From contig CAJUOO010000007.1 in assembly GCA_910588535.1 (NCBI GenBank), positions 1 to 64,000 of the forward strand: a stretch of 64,000 bases of DNA, read 5' to 3'. Shown here piece after piece: positions 43,247-52,767 of the stretch. Source of the DNA: an uncultured Lachnospiraceae bacterium. Lineage in GTDB: Bacteria; Bacillota; Clostridia; Lachnospirales; Lachnospiraceae. Numbering within the stretch: position 1 is the stretch's first letter; each line of letters opens with the position of its first letter. Under the pieces are notes generated by a model that was not told the DNA's origin, made no database searches, and saw only the letters and a list, made by a program, of their open reading frames with translations. The position numbers and the translations under genes were made by a program.

Positions 43247-44047
43247 TTGGCAAGACAGAAGAAAGAGATGGCGGGACCACCGCCCCCCGCGCCGTGGATG
43301 AGTACCTTTAGTGATTTGATGAATTTGCTGCTCTGTTTTTTCGTGTTATTGTTTTCTATGTCAACAGTAGATGCAGATAAATTTGCAGAGCTTGCAGCCT
43401 CGTTTGCGTCCAGCTTCAGTATATTTCCGGCAGGAGCGACAGCGATCGGGGATGGTATTCTTATCTCGAACGGTGTGAGCCAGCTCAATGAGTTAAGTGA
43501 ATATTTCAGCAGCATGGGTTTGGCCAATGAGGGGGATATGGACCAGAGCATGGAGGCAGCCAAGGCGGAGATTGAGAGGGAAGCTTTGGAGCAGTCGGAG
43601 GCGATGGCGGCGGAGATCGAGGATATGCTTCAGGATCAAGACATCACCTCAGGGATTGACGTGGACTTTACCTCACAGTATGTTCAGCTTCAGATGAATG
43701 GAGCACTTCTGTTTGATTCAGGAAGAGCCATTCTCAGGGGGGAGGCTAAGAATATTCTGGATAAAGTAGGAGATATTCTTATTAATTATTCAGATGAGTT
43801 GATAGAAGTGGTGGGACACACGGATAATGTGCCGATCTCGACCAGCCAGTTCCGGGATAATATGGATCTGTCCTATTATCGGGCGCGAGCCGTGATGGAT
43901 TATCTAATTGACCAAAAGAATATTCCAAGGGGAAGCATACAGACCTCTGGGCGCGGAGAGGATTCACCGATAGCGTCGAATGAGACGGCAGAAGGGCGTG
44001 CGCTGAACCGACGGGTAGAGATTCGAATATACCGTGAGTTAGAGTAA
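43247..44047 (+). CDS. motB: Flagellar stator protein MotB
   Basis: A 266-residue stator subunit that starts with TTG after CAGGAGGTG. Its single transmembrane helix (about 23-41) begins with the ion-carrying Asp23 (FSDLMNLLLCFFVLLFS). The C-terminal OmpA-like peptidoglycan-binding domain (about 150-262) has VVGHTDNVPIS and ALNRRVEI. Whether protons or sodium drive it cannot be told from the sequence alone. Confidence 0.95.
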   Translation: MARQKKEMAGPPPPAPWMSTFSDLMNLLLCFFVLLFSMSTVDADKFAELAASFASSFSIFPAGATAIGDGILISNGVSQLNELSEYFSSMGLANEGDMDQSMEAAKAEIEREALEQSEAMAAEIEDMLQDQDITSGIDVDFTSQYVQLQMNGALLFDSGRAILRGEAKNILDKVGDILINYSDELIEVVGHTDNVPISTSQFRDNMDLSYYRARAVMDYLIDQKNIPRGSIQTSGRGEDSPIASNETAEGRALNRRVEIRIYRELE

Positions 44048-44057
44048 GGAGAAGAAG

Positions 44058-44579
44058 ATGAAGAAGAGCTTAATCAATATTATAACATTGGCCGTCGGAG
44101 TGGCTAATATGGTGCTGATGATTGTTCTGGTATTTGCGATAGTTCCAGCTATGAATAACACGAATAATCTGATAACGACAATCTGCTCTGCGATTGAGCT
44201 GGAGCTGTCCAACTCGACTGGAATAGGAGTGGAGGATCTTCCGATAGAGAATCTTGCCGTATATAATGTTAGTGAGCAGATTCAGGGAAATCTTAAGAAT
44301 GGCGCAGATGGAAAGCCACATTATATGATATTTAAGGTCACTATTTCCATGAACAGCAAGCATGAAGACTATAATACATATGGAACAGCAGAGGCAATGC
44401 TTGAGAAAGAGGGCTTGATTAGAAGTCGTATCTACAAGGTTGTTGCTGAACATACTCTTGAGGAAGCACAAAGTAATGTTGCTGCTTTGGAGGATGAGGT
44501 TCTTGCTTCTATAAAACAGCTTTATAATAACTCCAATTTTATTGTTGATGTATCATTTGCGGATTATATCTTCCAGTAG
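44058..44579 (+). CDS. fliL: Flagellar basal body protein FliL
   Basis: A 173-residue protein with an N-terminal transmembrane helix (about 8-30) and an extracytoplasmic domain (about 70-170), placed between motB and fliM as FliL is. Sequence similarity to FliL is weak, so the call rests mostly on layout and position. FliL stabilises stators. Confidence 0.7.
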   Translation: MKKSLINIITLAVGVANMVLMIVLVFAIVPAMNNTNNLITTICSAIELELSNSTGIGVEDLPIENLAVYNVSEQIQGNLKNGADGKPHYMIFKVTISMNSKHEDYNTYGTAEAMLEKEGLIRSRIYKVVAEHTLEEAQSNVAALEDEVLASIKQLYNNSNFIVDVSFADYIFQ

Positions 44580-44656
44580 ATGATGAAACACAAATATAAC
44601 AGAGTTTACAATTCCGCCGCAAGCGGAAAATAAAGCGGAAAAAGAGGTGAGGATTC

Positions 44657-45631
44657 GTGGGCGAGATATTATCGCAGGAAGAGATAGACAGTCTTTTAAG
44701 TGCCTTAAGCTCAGGCGAGTATGACGCGGAGGATTACAAGGATGCTCCAGAAAAGCCGATTATTGTATATGATTTTGCGCGTCCGACCAAGTTCTCGAAA
44801 GATCATCTTCGGACATTGGTTAATATATTTGAGCATTATGGAAGACTGCTGTCAACGAATCTTCCTGGTTATTTAAGAAAGAGTGTACAGGTGGAGGTTA
44901 TTAACTCAGAGTCAGTTATCTATTCAGAGTTTGTCAATGCATTGTCCAATCCTGTGCTGCTTGGGGTGGTGAGTTTTGCACCCCTAAAAGGTAATGTAAT
45001 TATTGAGTGGGGTCCGAATCTGGGCTACGCGATGATAGACCGTATGCTGGGAGGAAGCGGTCTTCCTCTTGAGAAGAACAGGGATTTCTCGGAGATAGAG
45101 ATGGCGATTATAGAGCGAGTTTTTACAAACTGTGTTTCTCTTTTAAGGGAGCCATGGAAGAATGTGGCGCCGATTGATCCCCGATTAGAACGTATCGAGA
45201 CAAATACACAATTTGCCCAGATTATATCACCGGGCGAGACAATAGCGATCATCAGCATCAGCATTAAGATCGGTGATGTGGAGGGTCTTATGAATATCTG
45301 TCTCCCATATGTCACATTAGAGCCTATTATGGATAAGCTGAATACAAAGTATTGGTTCGCTTCCTTGATAGAGCATGATGATGGATATGCGGCGGCGATG
45401 GAGGATATGCTTGAGAGAGCGGAGGTTCCGCTCAGTGTGTTGCTGGGAAAAAGTTCAATTTCTGTAAATGACTTTGTAAATCTGCAAAAAGGTGATATAA
45501 TAAAGGTAGGTACGAAAATTGACGAGGAATTGGATGTATATGTCGGAAAGATACGGAAGTTTAAGGCACTCCCTGGAACAGCATCAGACAAATATGCGGT
45601 TCGTGTCACATCAATAATTAGAGAGGAGTAA
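44657..45631 (+). CDS. fliM: Flagellar motor switch protein FliM
   Basis: A 324-residue switch protein. The N-terminal CheY-P binding segment is LSQEEIDSLLSAL (about 5-17), the middle CheC-like domain has GSGLPLEKNRDFSEIEM, and the C-terminal SpoA domain ends the protein. It starts with GTG after AGAGGTGAGG. Confidence 0.95.
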   Translation: MGEILSQEEIDSLLSALSSGEYDAEDYKDAPEKPIIVYDFARPTKFSKDHLRTLVNIFEHYGRLLSTNLPGYLRKSVQVEVINSESVIYSEFVNALSNPVLLGVVSFAPLKGNVIIEWGPNLGYAMIDRMLGGSGLPLEKNRDFSEIEMAIIERVFTNCVSLLREPWKNVAPIDPRLERIETNTQFAQIISPGETIAIISISIKIGDVEGLMNICLPYVTLEPIMDKLNTKYWFASLIEHDDGYAAAMEDMLERAEVPLSVLLGKSSISVNDFVNLQKGDIIKVGTKIDEELDVYVGKIRKFKALPGTASDKYAVRVTSIIREE

Positions 45632-45636
45632 AACCA

Positions 45637-46956
45637 ATGGACGGAATGTTATCGCAGGAAGAAATAAATGCTTTGCTGAACGGTGTTATGGATGATACTG
45701 CAGATTCAGGAGCAGCGCCAGCAGAAGATAACGCGGCGGCTTTGGATATGAATAGGGGAGACATCCTGTCAGATGTAGAAAAGGATGCGATTGGAGAGAT
45801 ATCCAATATCTCGATGGGGACAGCAGCCACCACATTAAATGCGCTGGTAGGGCAGCCGGTCAGCATCACAACACCCACAGTCGCTTATAGTACCTGGGGG
45901 GATATGGCGGCAGATTTTAAGGCGAGGCCATGTGTCGCTTTACAGCTTGGTTATAAAGAGGGTCTTGATGGTGAGAATGTCCTGATTCTTAAAGATAGGG
46001 ACGTTATGGTTATCACAGATCTTATGATGGGCGGAGATGGGACGCACACGGACGGTGAGTTAGGAGAGCTTCAACTAAGTGCAATTAGTGAGGCAATGAA
46101 TCAGATGATGGGTAGCTCCTCCACTTCCCTCTCCTCCATGATTAACAAGAAAGTTGATATTCTGCCGCCCAAGGCGACATTGGTGGATTTTAACGATGAT
46201 ATTGCATTGACTGGCTCAGCTTTTCAGATGACAGAATTCGTCAAGGTCTCCTTTCAGATGACGATCGGTGATCTGGTAAATAGTGAGATTATGCAGCTTT
46301 ATCCGTTAGATTTTGCCAAGAAGCTTTATGATATGTTTATGGAGGGTGCGCTTGGAGGCAGTGATTCTTCATCTTCCGCACCGCAGCCAGAGCCACAGCC
46401 AGCACCGCAGCCAGCAGCCAGTGCAGCTCCACCTCCGGCTGCACCGATGCCCAATATGGGAGAGGGGCAGGGAATGGGACAGATGCCCAGTTATGGTATG
46501 CCCGGTATGGATATGAACCAGATGCAGGGAATGGGGCAGATGCCCCCCGGCTATGGTGCGCCATACCAGATGCCCGGTTACGGTATGCCGCCATATGGTA
46601 TGCCATATCCATATCCTCAGCAGCCGGCGCCGCAGCCTAATGTGAATGTGCAGCCGGCACAGTTCCAAGGCTTTGCAAGTAATGTATCACCAGTACAACA
46701 GAAAGAAAATATCGACTTAATTATGGATGTTCCGCTGGATGTCAAGGTGGAGCTTGGCAGAACCAGTAAGTCGATTAAAGATGTTCTGGAGTTTGCTCCG
46801 GGAACAGTTATCGAGCTGAACAAGATTGCCGGTGAGCCGGTTGATGTGCTGGTAAACGGCAAATATGTTGCGAAAGGGGAAGTAGTAGTCCTTGAGGAAA
46901 ATTTTGCAGTTCGAATAACAGAGATTCTTGATGAGAAAAACAAAAATAATTATTAG
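45637..46956 (+). CDS. fliY: Motor switch phosphatase FliY (CheC-FliN fusion)
   Basis: A 439-residue FliY. It begins with the CheY-binding LSQEEINALLNG, followed by a CheC-type phosphatase domain (about 45-245; EKDAIGEISNISMGTAATTLN and LSAISEAMNQMMG carry the E-x2-N active sites), then a long Met/Gly/Pro/Gln/Tyr-rich linker (about 250-345), and a C-terminal FliN/SpoA domain (about 355-436). It is both the FliN of the switch and a CheY-P phosphatase. The linker is unusually long and compositionally biased. Confidence 0.94.
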   Translation: MDGMLSQEEINALLNGVMDDTADSGAAPAEDNAAALDMNRGDILSDVEKDAIGEISNISMGTAATTLNALVGQPVSITTPTVAYSTWGDMAADFKARPCVALQLGYKEGLDGENVLILKDRDVMVITDLMMGGDGTHTDGELGELQLSAISEAMNQMMGSSSTSLSSMINKKVDILPPKATLVDFNDDIALTGSAFQMTEFVKVSFQMTIGDLVNSEIMQLYPLDFAKKLYDMFMEGALGGSDSSSSAPQPEPQPAPQPAASAAPPPAAPMPNMGEGQGMGQMPSYGMPGMDMNQMQGMGQMPPGYGAPYQMPGYGMPPYGMPYPYPQQPAPQPNVNVQPAQFQGFASNVSPVQQKENIDLIMDVPLDVKVELGRTSKSIKDVLEFAPGTVIELNKIAGEPVDVLVNGKYVAKGEVVVLEENFAVRITEILDEKNKNNY

Positions 46957-46982
46957 CAAACAAAGATAGGAGAGAGTTAATT

Positions 46983-47345
46983 ATGGCAAAGAACATTTTG
47001 ATCTGTGATGATGCAGCGTTTATGAGAATGATGATTAAAGACATTCTATCCAAGAATGGGTATGTCATTGCCGGTGAAGCAGAGAATGGGCTGAAGGCAG
47101 TGGAAAAATACAGAGAAGTAAAGCCTGATTTAGTTATGATGGATATTACCATGCCAGAGATGGATGGAATACAGGCACTGAAGAAGATTAAGGAGGAGGA
47201 TCCTTCCGCTACTATTATTATGTGTTCCGCTATGGGACAGCAGGCGATGGTTATTGAGTCCATTCAGTCTGGTGCGAAGGACTTTATTGTTAAGCCGTTT
47301 GACAAGGATCGTGTGCTTGAGGCAGTGAAGAAGGCTGTTGGATAA
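46983..47345 (+). CDS. cheY: Chemotaxis response regulator CheY
   Basis: A 120-residue single-domain receiver: acidic pair D9/D10 (CDD), phosphorylation site Asp54 (MMDITMPEMDG), and the conserved Lys in VKPFDK (about 105). Phosphorylated by CheA, it binds FliM/FliY at the switch. It lies between the switch genes and the export gate genes, its usual place in Clostridia. Confidence 0.96.
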   Translation: MAKNILICDDAAFMRMMIKDILSKNGYVIAGEAENGLKAVEKYREVKPDLVMMDITMPEMDGIQALKKIKEEDPSATIIMCSAMGQQAMVIESIQSGAKDFIVKPFDKDRVLEAVKKAVG

Positions 47346-47346
47346 T

Positions 47347-47715
47347 ATGATATTGGGCACAGGTCTGCATAATGTGGACGGGGCTATACGTTTGATAACG
47401 AGTCTGCTTATTTTTCTCGTTGTGCTGGTGGCGGCGTGGTTTGTCACAAGGCTGGTGGCGGGTTATCAGAAGGGGCAGATGTCGAGGGGGAATATTGAGA
47501 TTATTGAGACCTGCCGTCTGTCCCAGACGAAGTACATACAGATTATCCGAATAGGAGGTCGGTATCTGGTAATTGGTATCTGCAAGGATACCATTACCAT
47601 GCTTGCGTCGTATGATGAGGCGGAGCTTGAGCTGAAAGAGATAGAAAGTAGACAAGAAACCTTTCAGGAGGTTTTTCAAAGGGTTAAGGAATGGAATCAC
47701 AAAAAAGAAAAATAA
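47347..47715 (+). CDS. fliO: Flagellar biosynthesis protein FliO
   Basis: A 122-residue protein with one transmembrane helix (about 14-36) and a soluble domain with GNIEIIETCRLSQTKYIQIIRIGGRYLVIGI, the FliO/YlaC-like core. It assists FliP assembly. The start is uncertain between ATG 47347 and an in-frame TTG at 47338 that overlaps the end of cheY. It overlaps the start of fliP. Confidence 0.82.
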   Translation: MILGTGLHNVDGAIRLITSLLIFLVVLVAAWFVTRLVAGYQKGQMSRGNIEIIETCRLSQTKYIQIIRIGGRYLVIGICKDTITMLASYDEAELELKEIESRQETFQEVFQRVKEWNHKKEK

Positions 47716-48512
47716 TGAAAGGCTGTGCAGCCCTTGTGACGATGCTGTTGTTGTGCCTTATTCTGACAATACGGGTATCAGCGGTGTCTGTGCAGGAGCC
47801 GACTACAACAGGACCAGCTTCCACAGGAAATATCTCCTCCCCAAGATTTGGATTTTCTATAGAGACAAGCGGTGGGGAAGAGGATCTGGCAGGTAGTGTG
47901 GAGATTATTCTTATCCTCACCGTTATTGCTCTGGCTCCTTCTATCCTGATAATGTTGACCTCCTTTACAAGGATTTTGATTGTGCTGCATTTTACAAGGG
48001 CGGCGTTGAACACGCAGTCTGCTCCGCCCAATCAGGTGCTGATAGGTCTGGCTTTGTTCTTGACCTTTTTTGTTATGGCACCTGTATTTTCAGAAGTCAA
48101 TACGCAGGCGATCGAGCCTCTTAGAGAGGGAACTATAACGCAGGAGGAAGCGTTTGAGGCGGGAATACGGCCATTGAAGAAGTTTATGCTGGATCAGCTA
48201 AATGAGAAGGATCTGAATATGATGCTGGAGCTTGGGGAGATGGGAGCAGAAGATGACCCAATGAATTATAGTCTGGTAGTGGTTGTGCCGAGTTTTATTC
48301 TAGGTGAGCTTCGCCAGGCATTTATTATAGGGTTTCTTATCTATATCCCTTTTATTGTTATCGATATGGTAGTGTCTTCTGTGCTGATGTCCATGGGTAT
48401 GATGATGCTTCCGCCTACAACAATATCTATGCCATTTAAGATCCTGCTTTTTGTTTTGGCGGATGGATGGAATTTGATTATTGTGAATTTAATAAAAACA
48501 TTTGTAAGATAG
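47691..48512 (+). CDS. fliP: Flagellar export gate protein FliP
   Basis: A 273-residue export-gate protein with a cleavable signal sequence (about 9-32), then VEIILILTVIALAPSILIMLTSFTRIL and the C-terminal PFIVIDMVVSSVLMSMGMMMLPPTTISMPFKILLFVLADGW. ATG 47691 is used; ATG 47715 (TAATG with the fliO stop) is an alternative that still keeps the signal. Confidence 0.94.
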   Translation: MESQKRKIMKGCAALVTMLLLCLILTIRVSAVSVQEPTTTGPASTGNISSPRFGFSIETSGGEEDLAGSVEIILILTVIALAPSILIMLTSFTRILIVLHFTRAALNTQSAPPNQVLIGLALFLTFFVMAPVFSEVNTQAIEPLREGTITQEEAFEAGIRPLKKFMLDQLNEKDLNMMLELGEMGAEDDPMNYSLVVVVPSFILGELRQAFIIGFLIYIPFIVIDMVVSSVLMSMGMMMLPPTTISMPFKILLFVLADGWNLIIVNLIKTFVR

Positions 48513-48539
48513 TATAGAAAGGATAGAATTGAGGGTGCT

Positions 48540-48809
48540 ATGTCAGAGGGAATTATAGTTCGAATTACACAGGAAACTTTGTGGGTAATTATTGAATCGG
48601 CAGCTCCACTGTTGTTGATCTCGCTGGTGATTGGCTTATGTGTCAGTATTTTTCAGACAGTGACATCCATTCAGGAGCAGACATTGACTTTTGTGCCCAA
48701 GATTCTCTGTGTATTTTTGGGGCTGTTATTGTTTGGAAACTGGATATTGAATAATATGGTTTCTTTGATGGAGACGCTGTGGTCGAATTTCGCAGCCTAT
48801 ACAAGGTGA
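48540..48809 (+). CDS. fliQ: Flagellar export gate protein FliQ
   Basis: An 89-residue protein with two transmembrane helices and the family segment LVIGLCVSIFQTVTSIQEQTLTFVPKIL (about 25-52). Confidence 0.95.
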   Translation: MSEGIIVRITQETLWVIIESAAPLLLISLVIGLCVSIFQTVTSIQEQTLTFVPKILCVFLGLLLFGNWILNNMVSLMETLWSNFAAYTR

Positions 48810-48810
48810 T

Positions 48811-49587
48811 ATGACGGTAGATACAGGGATTACAGTACAAGATATTGAGGGATTTCTGCTGATTCTAATACGGATCGCGAGTTTTGTCAATGTGGCTCCA
48901 GTCTTTAATATGAGCAGTACGCCTCAGAGAGCAAAGCTGGGGTTCTCTGTGTTTACAGCGCTGCTTATCTATGTGGCGGTGCCCGTTGAGATACCAGACT
49001 ATCATTCGGTTGCAGAATTCTCTCTGTTGATTTTGGCGGAGAGCGCAGCGGGGATTTTAATAGGATTTTCTGCATATCTGTGTTTCTCTGCCATATTTTT
49101 TGCAGGCAGAATGATAGATATGGAGATAGGTATGTCCATGGCGAGCATGTTTGATCCAACCACTCGCACACAGGTCAGTGCGTCAGGAAATCTCTATAAT
49201 TATCTGCTCTTAATTTTTATGGTAATTACAGATATGCATCTGTTTCTTCTTCAGGCATTGGTGGATTCCTTTCAGGTGATACCAATAGGAGGCATTAAGC
49301 TGGAAGGAGTGTATGATACAATACTTGGATTTTTTGCAGATTATTTCTCAATAGGGTTGCGGTTGATGCTCCCTATTTTTGCGGTGACATTGATATTGAA
49401 CGTTATTCTTGCACTGCTTGCAAAGGTATCACCACAGATGAATATGTTTGCAGTTGGTATCCAGATTAAGGTGCTTGTCGGGCTGGGGGTTATGTTTTTG
49501 TTGGCGAGAAGTCTTCCAACCATGGCAGATTTTTTGTTTAGCACGATGAGGATGATGGTAAGTCAAACAATTAAGGGGATGATGTAA
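48811..49587 (+). CDS. fliR: Flagellar export gate protein FliR
   Basis: A 258-residue polytopic export-gate protein (FlhB-interacting FliR) with GRMIDMEIGMSMASMFDPTTRTQVS (about 95-119), a family hallmark. It starts one base after the fliQ stop and its stop overlaps the flhB start (ATGTAATG). Confidence 0.95.
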   Translation: MTVDTGITVQDIEGFLLILIRIASFVNVAPVFNMSSTPQRAKLGFSVFTALLIYVAVPVEIPDYHSVAEFSLLILAESAAGILIGFSAYLCFSAIFFAGRMIDMEIGMSMASMFDPTTRTQVSASGNLYNYLLLIFMVITDMHLFLLQALVDSFQVIPIGGIKLEGVYDTILGFFADYFSIGLRLMLPIFAVTLILNVILALLAKVSPQMNMFAVGIQIKVLVGLGVMFLLARSLPTMADFLFSTMRMMVSQTIKGMM

Positions 49588-50681
49588 TGGCAAAAGACGG
49601 ACCCGGCGGAGAAAAAACGGAGCCCGCCACAGCCAAAAAGCTGTCAGATGCGAGAAGCGAGGGGCAGGTGGCCAAAAGTAAGAGCTTGGGCGATGCCATT
49701 ATGCTGATCATGCTGTTTCTGATTCTGAGAATATTTATTCCCTCTATTGGACAGGGGCTTCTGGAGGGATTTTATCTATCTTATGGAAAGATTGGGGATC
49801 TGACCTCACATTCTAACCAGAATTTTACTGTGGACGGTGTTCACACCATTGTAGTACAATTTGTGTTAAAGATTTTATTGATTTTGCTGCCGTTGTTCGC
49901 GATCGGTGTATTGGTATCATTTATCGTCGATGTGGTTCAGGTAAAGTGGAAGGTGACGACAAAACCTCTACAGCCGAAATTCAGCAAGTTAAATCCAGTA
50001 AATGGCATAAAAAGAATATTTTCTACTCGTGCGCTGGTGGAGCTTGCAAAGTCAGTTGCCATTATTATTGTAATTGGTATTGATGCCTACAATCTGCTGA
50101 AGGATAGATTTATCTTTCTTTTTCATTTTTATCAGGTCGGAGTGATGGACTGTATTGTCTTTATTGGAGATATGGTGCTTGATCTTGGACTGAAGCTAAG
50201 TGCTGTAATGCTGGTTATCGGACTTTTGGACTATGTGTATCAGAAACATAAGTTTAAAGAGGACATGAAGATGACCAAGCAGGAGGTCAAGGATGAGTTT
50301 AAAAATGCAGAAGGAGATCCGGTCATCAAGTCGAAGATTCGAAGGAAGATGCTTGAGGTATCCCAGAGAAGAATGATGCAGAGTGTTCCGCAGGCGGACG
50401 TAGTTATCACAAACCCCACGCATTTTGCGGTGGCATTGAAATATGAGCCGGGAATGTCGAGAGCGCCGGTCGTGTTGGCGAAGGGTGAAGATTATCTGGC
50501 ACAAAAGATTAAGGATGCCGCTAAGGAGCATGACATTGAGATTGTGGAAAATAAGCCGCTCGCAAGAGCACTTTATTATAATGTGGATATCGGTGCGGAG
50601 ATTCCGCCGGAGCTGTATCAGGCAGTTGCTGAGGTGCTGGCGTTTGTATATAAGGTTAAGAATAAAGAATATCATGGATAA
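49587..50681 (+). CDS. flhB: Flagellar export switch protein FlhB
   Basis: A 364-residue export apparatus protein: N-terminal GEKTEPATAKKLSDARSEGQVAKS, four transmembrane helices, and the self-cleaving NPTH motif at 276-279. Cleavage between Asn and Pro, with FliK, switches substrate specificity after hook completion. Confidence 0.96.
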   Translation: MAKDGPGGEKTEPATAKKLSDARSEGQVAKSKSLGDAIMLIMLFLILRIFIPSIGQGLLEGFYLSYGKIGDLTSHSNQNFTVDGVHTIVVQFVLKILLILLPLFAIGVLVSFIVDVVQVKWKVTTKPLQPKFSKLNPVNGIKRIFSTRALVELAKSVAIIIVIGIDAYNLLKDRFIFLFHFYQVGVMDCIVFIGDMVLDLGLKLSAVMLVIGLLDYVYQKHKFKEDMKMTKQEVKDEFKNAEGDPVIKSKIRRKMLEVSQRRMMQSVPQADVVITNPTHFAVALKYEPGMSRAPVVLAKGEDYLAQKIKDAAKEHDIEIVENKPLARALYYNVDIGAEIPPELYQAVAEVLAFVYKVKNKEYHG

Positions 50682-50730
50682 TATAGAGTTAGAAGCTAGA
50701 AATATAGCAAGAATTGGGAGGTGTTGACAG

Positions 50731-52767
50731 TTGAAAAGAGCAGATATTGCGATAGGACTTTATTTATTGTCAGCCATTATTTTCCTGATTGTTCCACTGC
50801 CGGCGATTTTGCTTGATATTATGTTGGCGGTAAATATGGCAACTGCGCTGGTGGTTGTGTTCAATGCGTTGTTTGCCAAAGAAACGTTGGATATGTCCGC
50901 TTTTCCAACGGTTCTTTTATTTACGACCATATTTCGAATTGGTCTTAATGCTGCTTCCACTAAGCTGATCCTTACAACAGGAGAGCCGGGTAACGTAGTT
51001 AGCACCTTTGGTCGATTTGTGGGAGGCAACAATCTTGTAATTGGTGTAATAATATTTATTATCATTATCATTATACAGTTCTCGGTTATCAATAAAGGTT
51101 CTGAGCGTGTCGCTGAGGTAACAGCAAGATTTACGCTGGACGCTATGCCCGGTAAGCAGATGGCTATTGATGCTGATCTGAATACTGGTGCAATCACAGA
51201 CACGGAAGCGATAAAGAGGCGTGAAAAGCTGCAGAAGGAATCAAGCTTTTATGGTGCTATGGATGGTGCCATGAAGTATGTTAAGGGAGATGCCACGGCG
51301 GGTTTACTTATCACAGCAGTAAATATTATCGGTGGAATTGCGATGGCAGTTTTGATGAGAGGAATGTCAATAGGAGATGCACTTGAGACGTATACCATTC
51401 TCACCATCGGTGATGGACTGGTAAGCCAGATCCCTTCTTTGCTTATCTCTCTGTCAAGTGGTATTATCGTGACGAAGGCGGCACAGGATCAGGAGATAGG
51501 AGAGCAGATATTTGGGGAGCTGTTTGCTATCCCAAAGGTTATGTATATGGTTGGCGGAACCTTGATTTTCTTCGGAGTTGTGACGCCTTTATCATGGTAT
51601 ATATTTATTCCGCTGGGCGGAATTCTTGTGCTTGTCGGCAATATGATCTCGAACAAAGATGGGGTTGAGGCTATCGAGGAGGAGGCTGCCGCGTCGGAGC
51701 TTGAGGCGGAAGAGATTCGTAAGCCGGAGAGTGTTGTCTCTCTTCTTCAGGTGGATTCGATTGAGCTGGAGTTTGGTTATGGTATTATTCCTCTGGCGGA
51801 TACAAATCAGGGCGGTGATCTTCTCGACCGTGTTGTTATGATCAGACGACATATCGCGCTGGAGCTTGGTACAGTTGTGCCAATGATCCGTCTGCGTGAT
51901 AATATTCAGTTAAATCCAAATCAATATATTATAAAGATCAAGGGAATCCAAGTGAGTGATGGCGAGATTCTATTTGATCACTATATGGCGATGAATCCGG
52001 GATATGTGGAGGAGGAGATTACGGGTATTCCTACCTTTGAGCCATCGTTCCATCTGCCTGCCGTGTGGATTACGGAAAGTCAGAGAGAGAGAGCAGAGTC
52101 ATTGGGCTACACGGTGGTGGATCCGCCTTCTATTATTGCGACCCATCTGACGGAGGTTATCAAGACCCATCTGGCAGAGCTGTTGACCAGACAGGATGTG
52201 CAGAGCCTTGTCAATAATGTTAAGGAGAACAATCCTACCTTGGTGGATGAGCTTGTGCCGAAGCTACTTAATATCGGTGAGATTCAGAAGGTACTGCAAA
52301 ATCTTCTCAGCGAGGGAATATCTATCCGTGATCTGGTGACAATATTTGAGACGCTGGCAGATCATGCGGCTGTGACAAGAGATACAGATGTATTAACAGA
52401 ATATGTTAGACAGAGCCTTAAGAGGGCGATTTCCAGCAAGTATTTTCCTGCTAATGAGACGACCAGCGTGGTGACGTTAGACCCAAAGGCGGAGCAGGAG
52501 ATTATGAATTCTGTGAAGCAGACGGAGCAGGGAGCGTACCTTACTCTGACGCCGGAGAAGACGAGAGCCATTATGAAGTCGGTGGAGGAGCAGGTTGGAA
52601 AACTGGAGAGTCTGGGCAAGAGTCCTATTGTGATTACCTCTCCGATTGTGAGGGCTTATTTTAAGCGCCTTACGCAGGATTACTTCAAGGATCTGGTAGT
52701 AGTTTCCTATAATGAGGTAGAATCCAATGTTGAATTGCAATCAGTAGGGATGGTGACGTGTGCATGA
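50731..52767 (+). CDS. flhA: Flagellar export gate protein FlhA
   Basis: A 678-residue FlhA with about eight transmembrane helices (about 10-305), the FHIPEP signature region (ARFTLDAMPGKQMAIDADLNTGAI, about 131-154), and a large cytoplasmic docking domain. It starts with TTG, nine bases after GGGAGG. Its stop overlaps the flhF start (ATGA). Confidence 0.96.
   Translation: MKRADIAIGLYLLSAIIFLIVPLPAILLDIMLAVNMATALVVVFNALFAKETLDMSAFPTVLLFTTIFRIGLNAASTKLILTTGEPGNVVSTFGRFVGGNNLVIGVIIFIIIIIIQFSVINKGSERVAEVTARFTLDAMPGKQMAIDADLNTGAITDTEAIKRREKLQKESSFYGAMDGAMKYVKGDATAGLLITAVNIIGGIAMAVLMRGMSIGDALETYTILTIGDGLVSQIPSLLISLSSGIIVTKAAQDQEIGEQIFGELFAIPKVMYMVGGTLIFFGVVTPLSWYIFIPLGGILVLVGNMISNKDGVEAIEEEAAASELEAEEIRKPESVVSLLQVDSIELEFGYGIIPLADTNQGGDLLDRVVMIRRHIALELGTVVPMIRLRDNIQLNPNQYIIKIKGIQVSDGEILFDHYMAMNPGYVEEEITGIPTFEPSFHLPAVWITESQRERAESLGYTVVDPPSIIATHLTEVIKTHLAELLTRQDVQSLVNNVKENNPTLVDELVPKLLNIGEIQKVLQNLLSEGISIRDLVTIFETLADHAAVTRDTDVLTEYVRQSLKRAISSKYFPANETTSVVTLDPKAEQEIMNSVKQTEQGAYLTLTPEKTRAIMKSVEEQVGKLESLGKSPIVITSPIVRAYFKRLTQDYFKDLVVVSYNEVESNVELQSVGMVTCA

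Noticed and set aside
46337..46668. Repetitive minus-strand frames opposite fliY
   Set aside because: They mirror the low-complexity FliY linker; not a CRISPR or tandem-repeat array.
50674..50727. Short 17-codon frame overlapping the end of flhB
   Set aside because: No conserved content; its last codons simply contain the flhA ribosome site.
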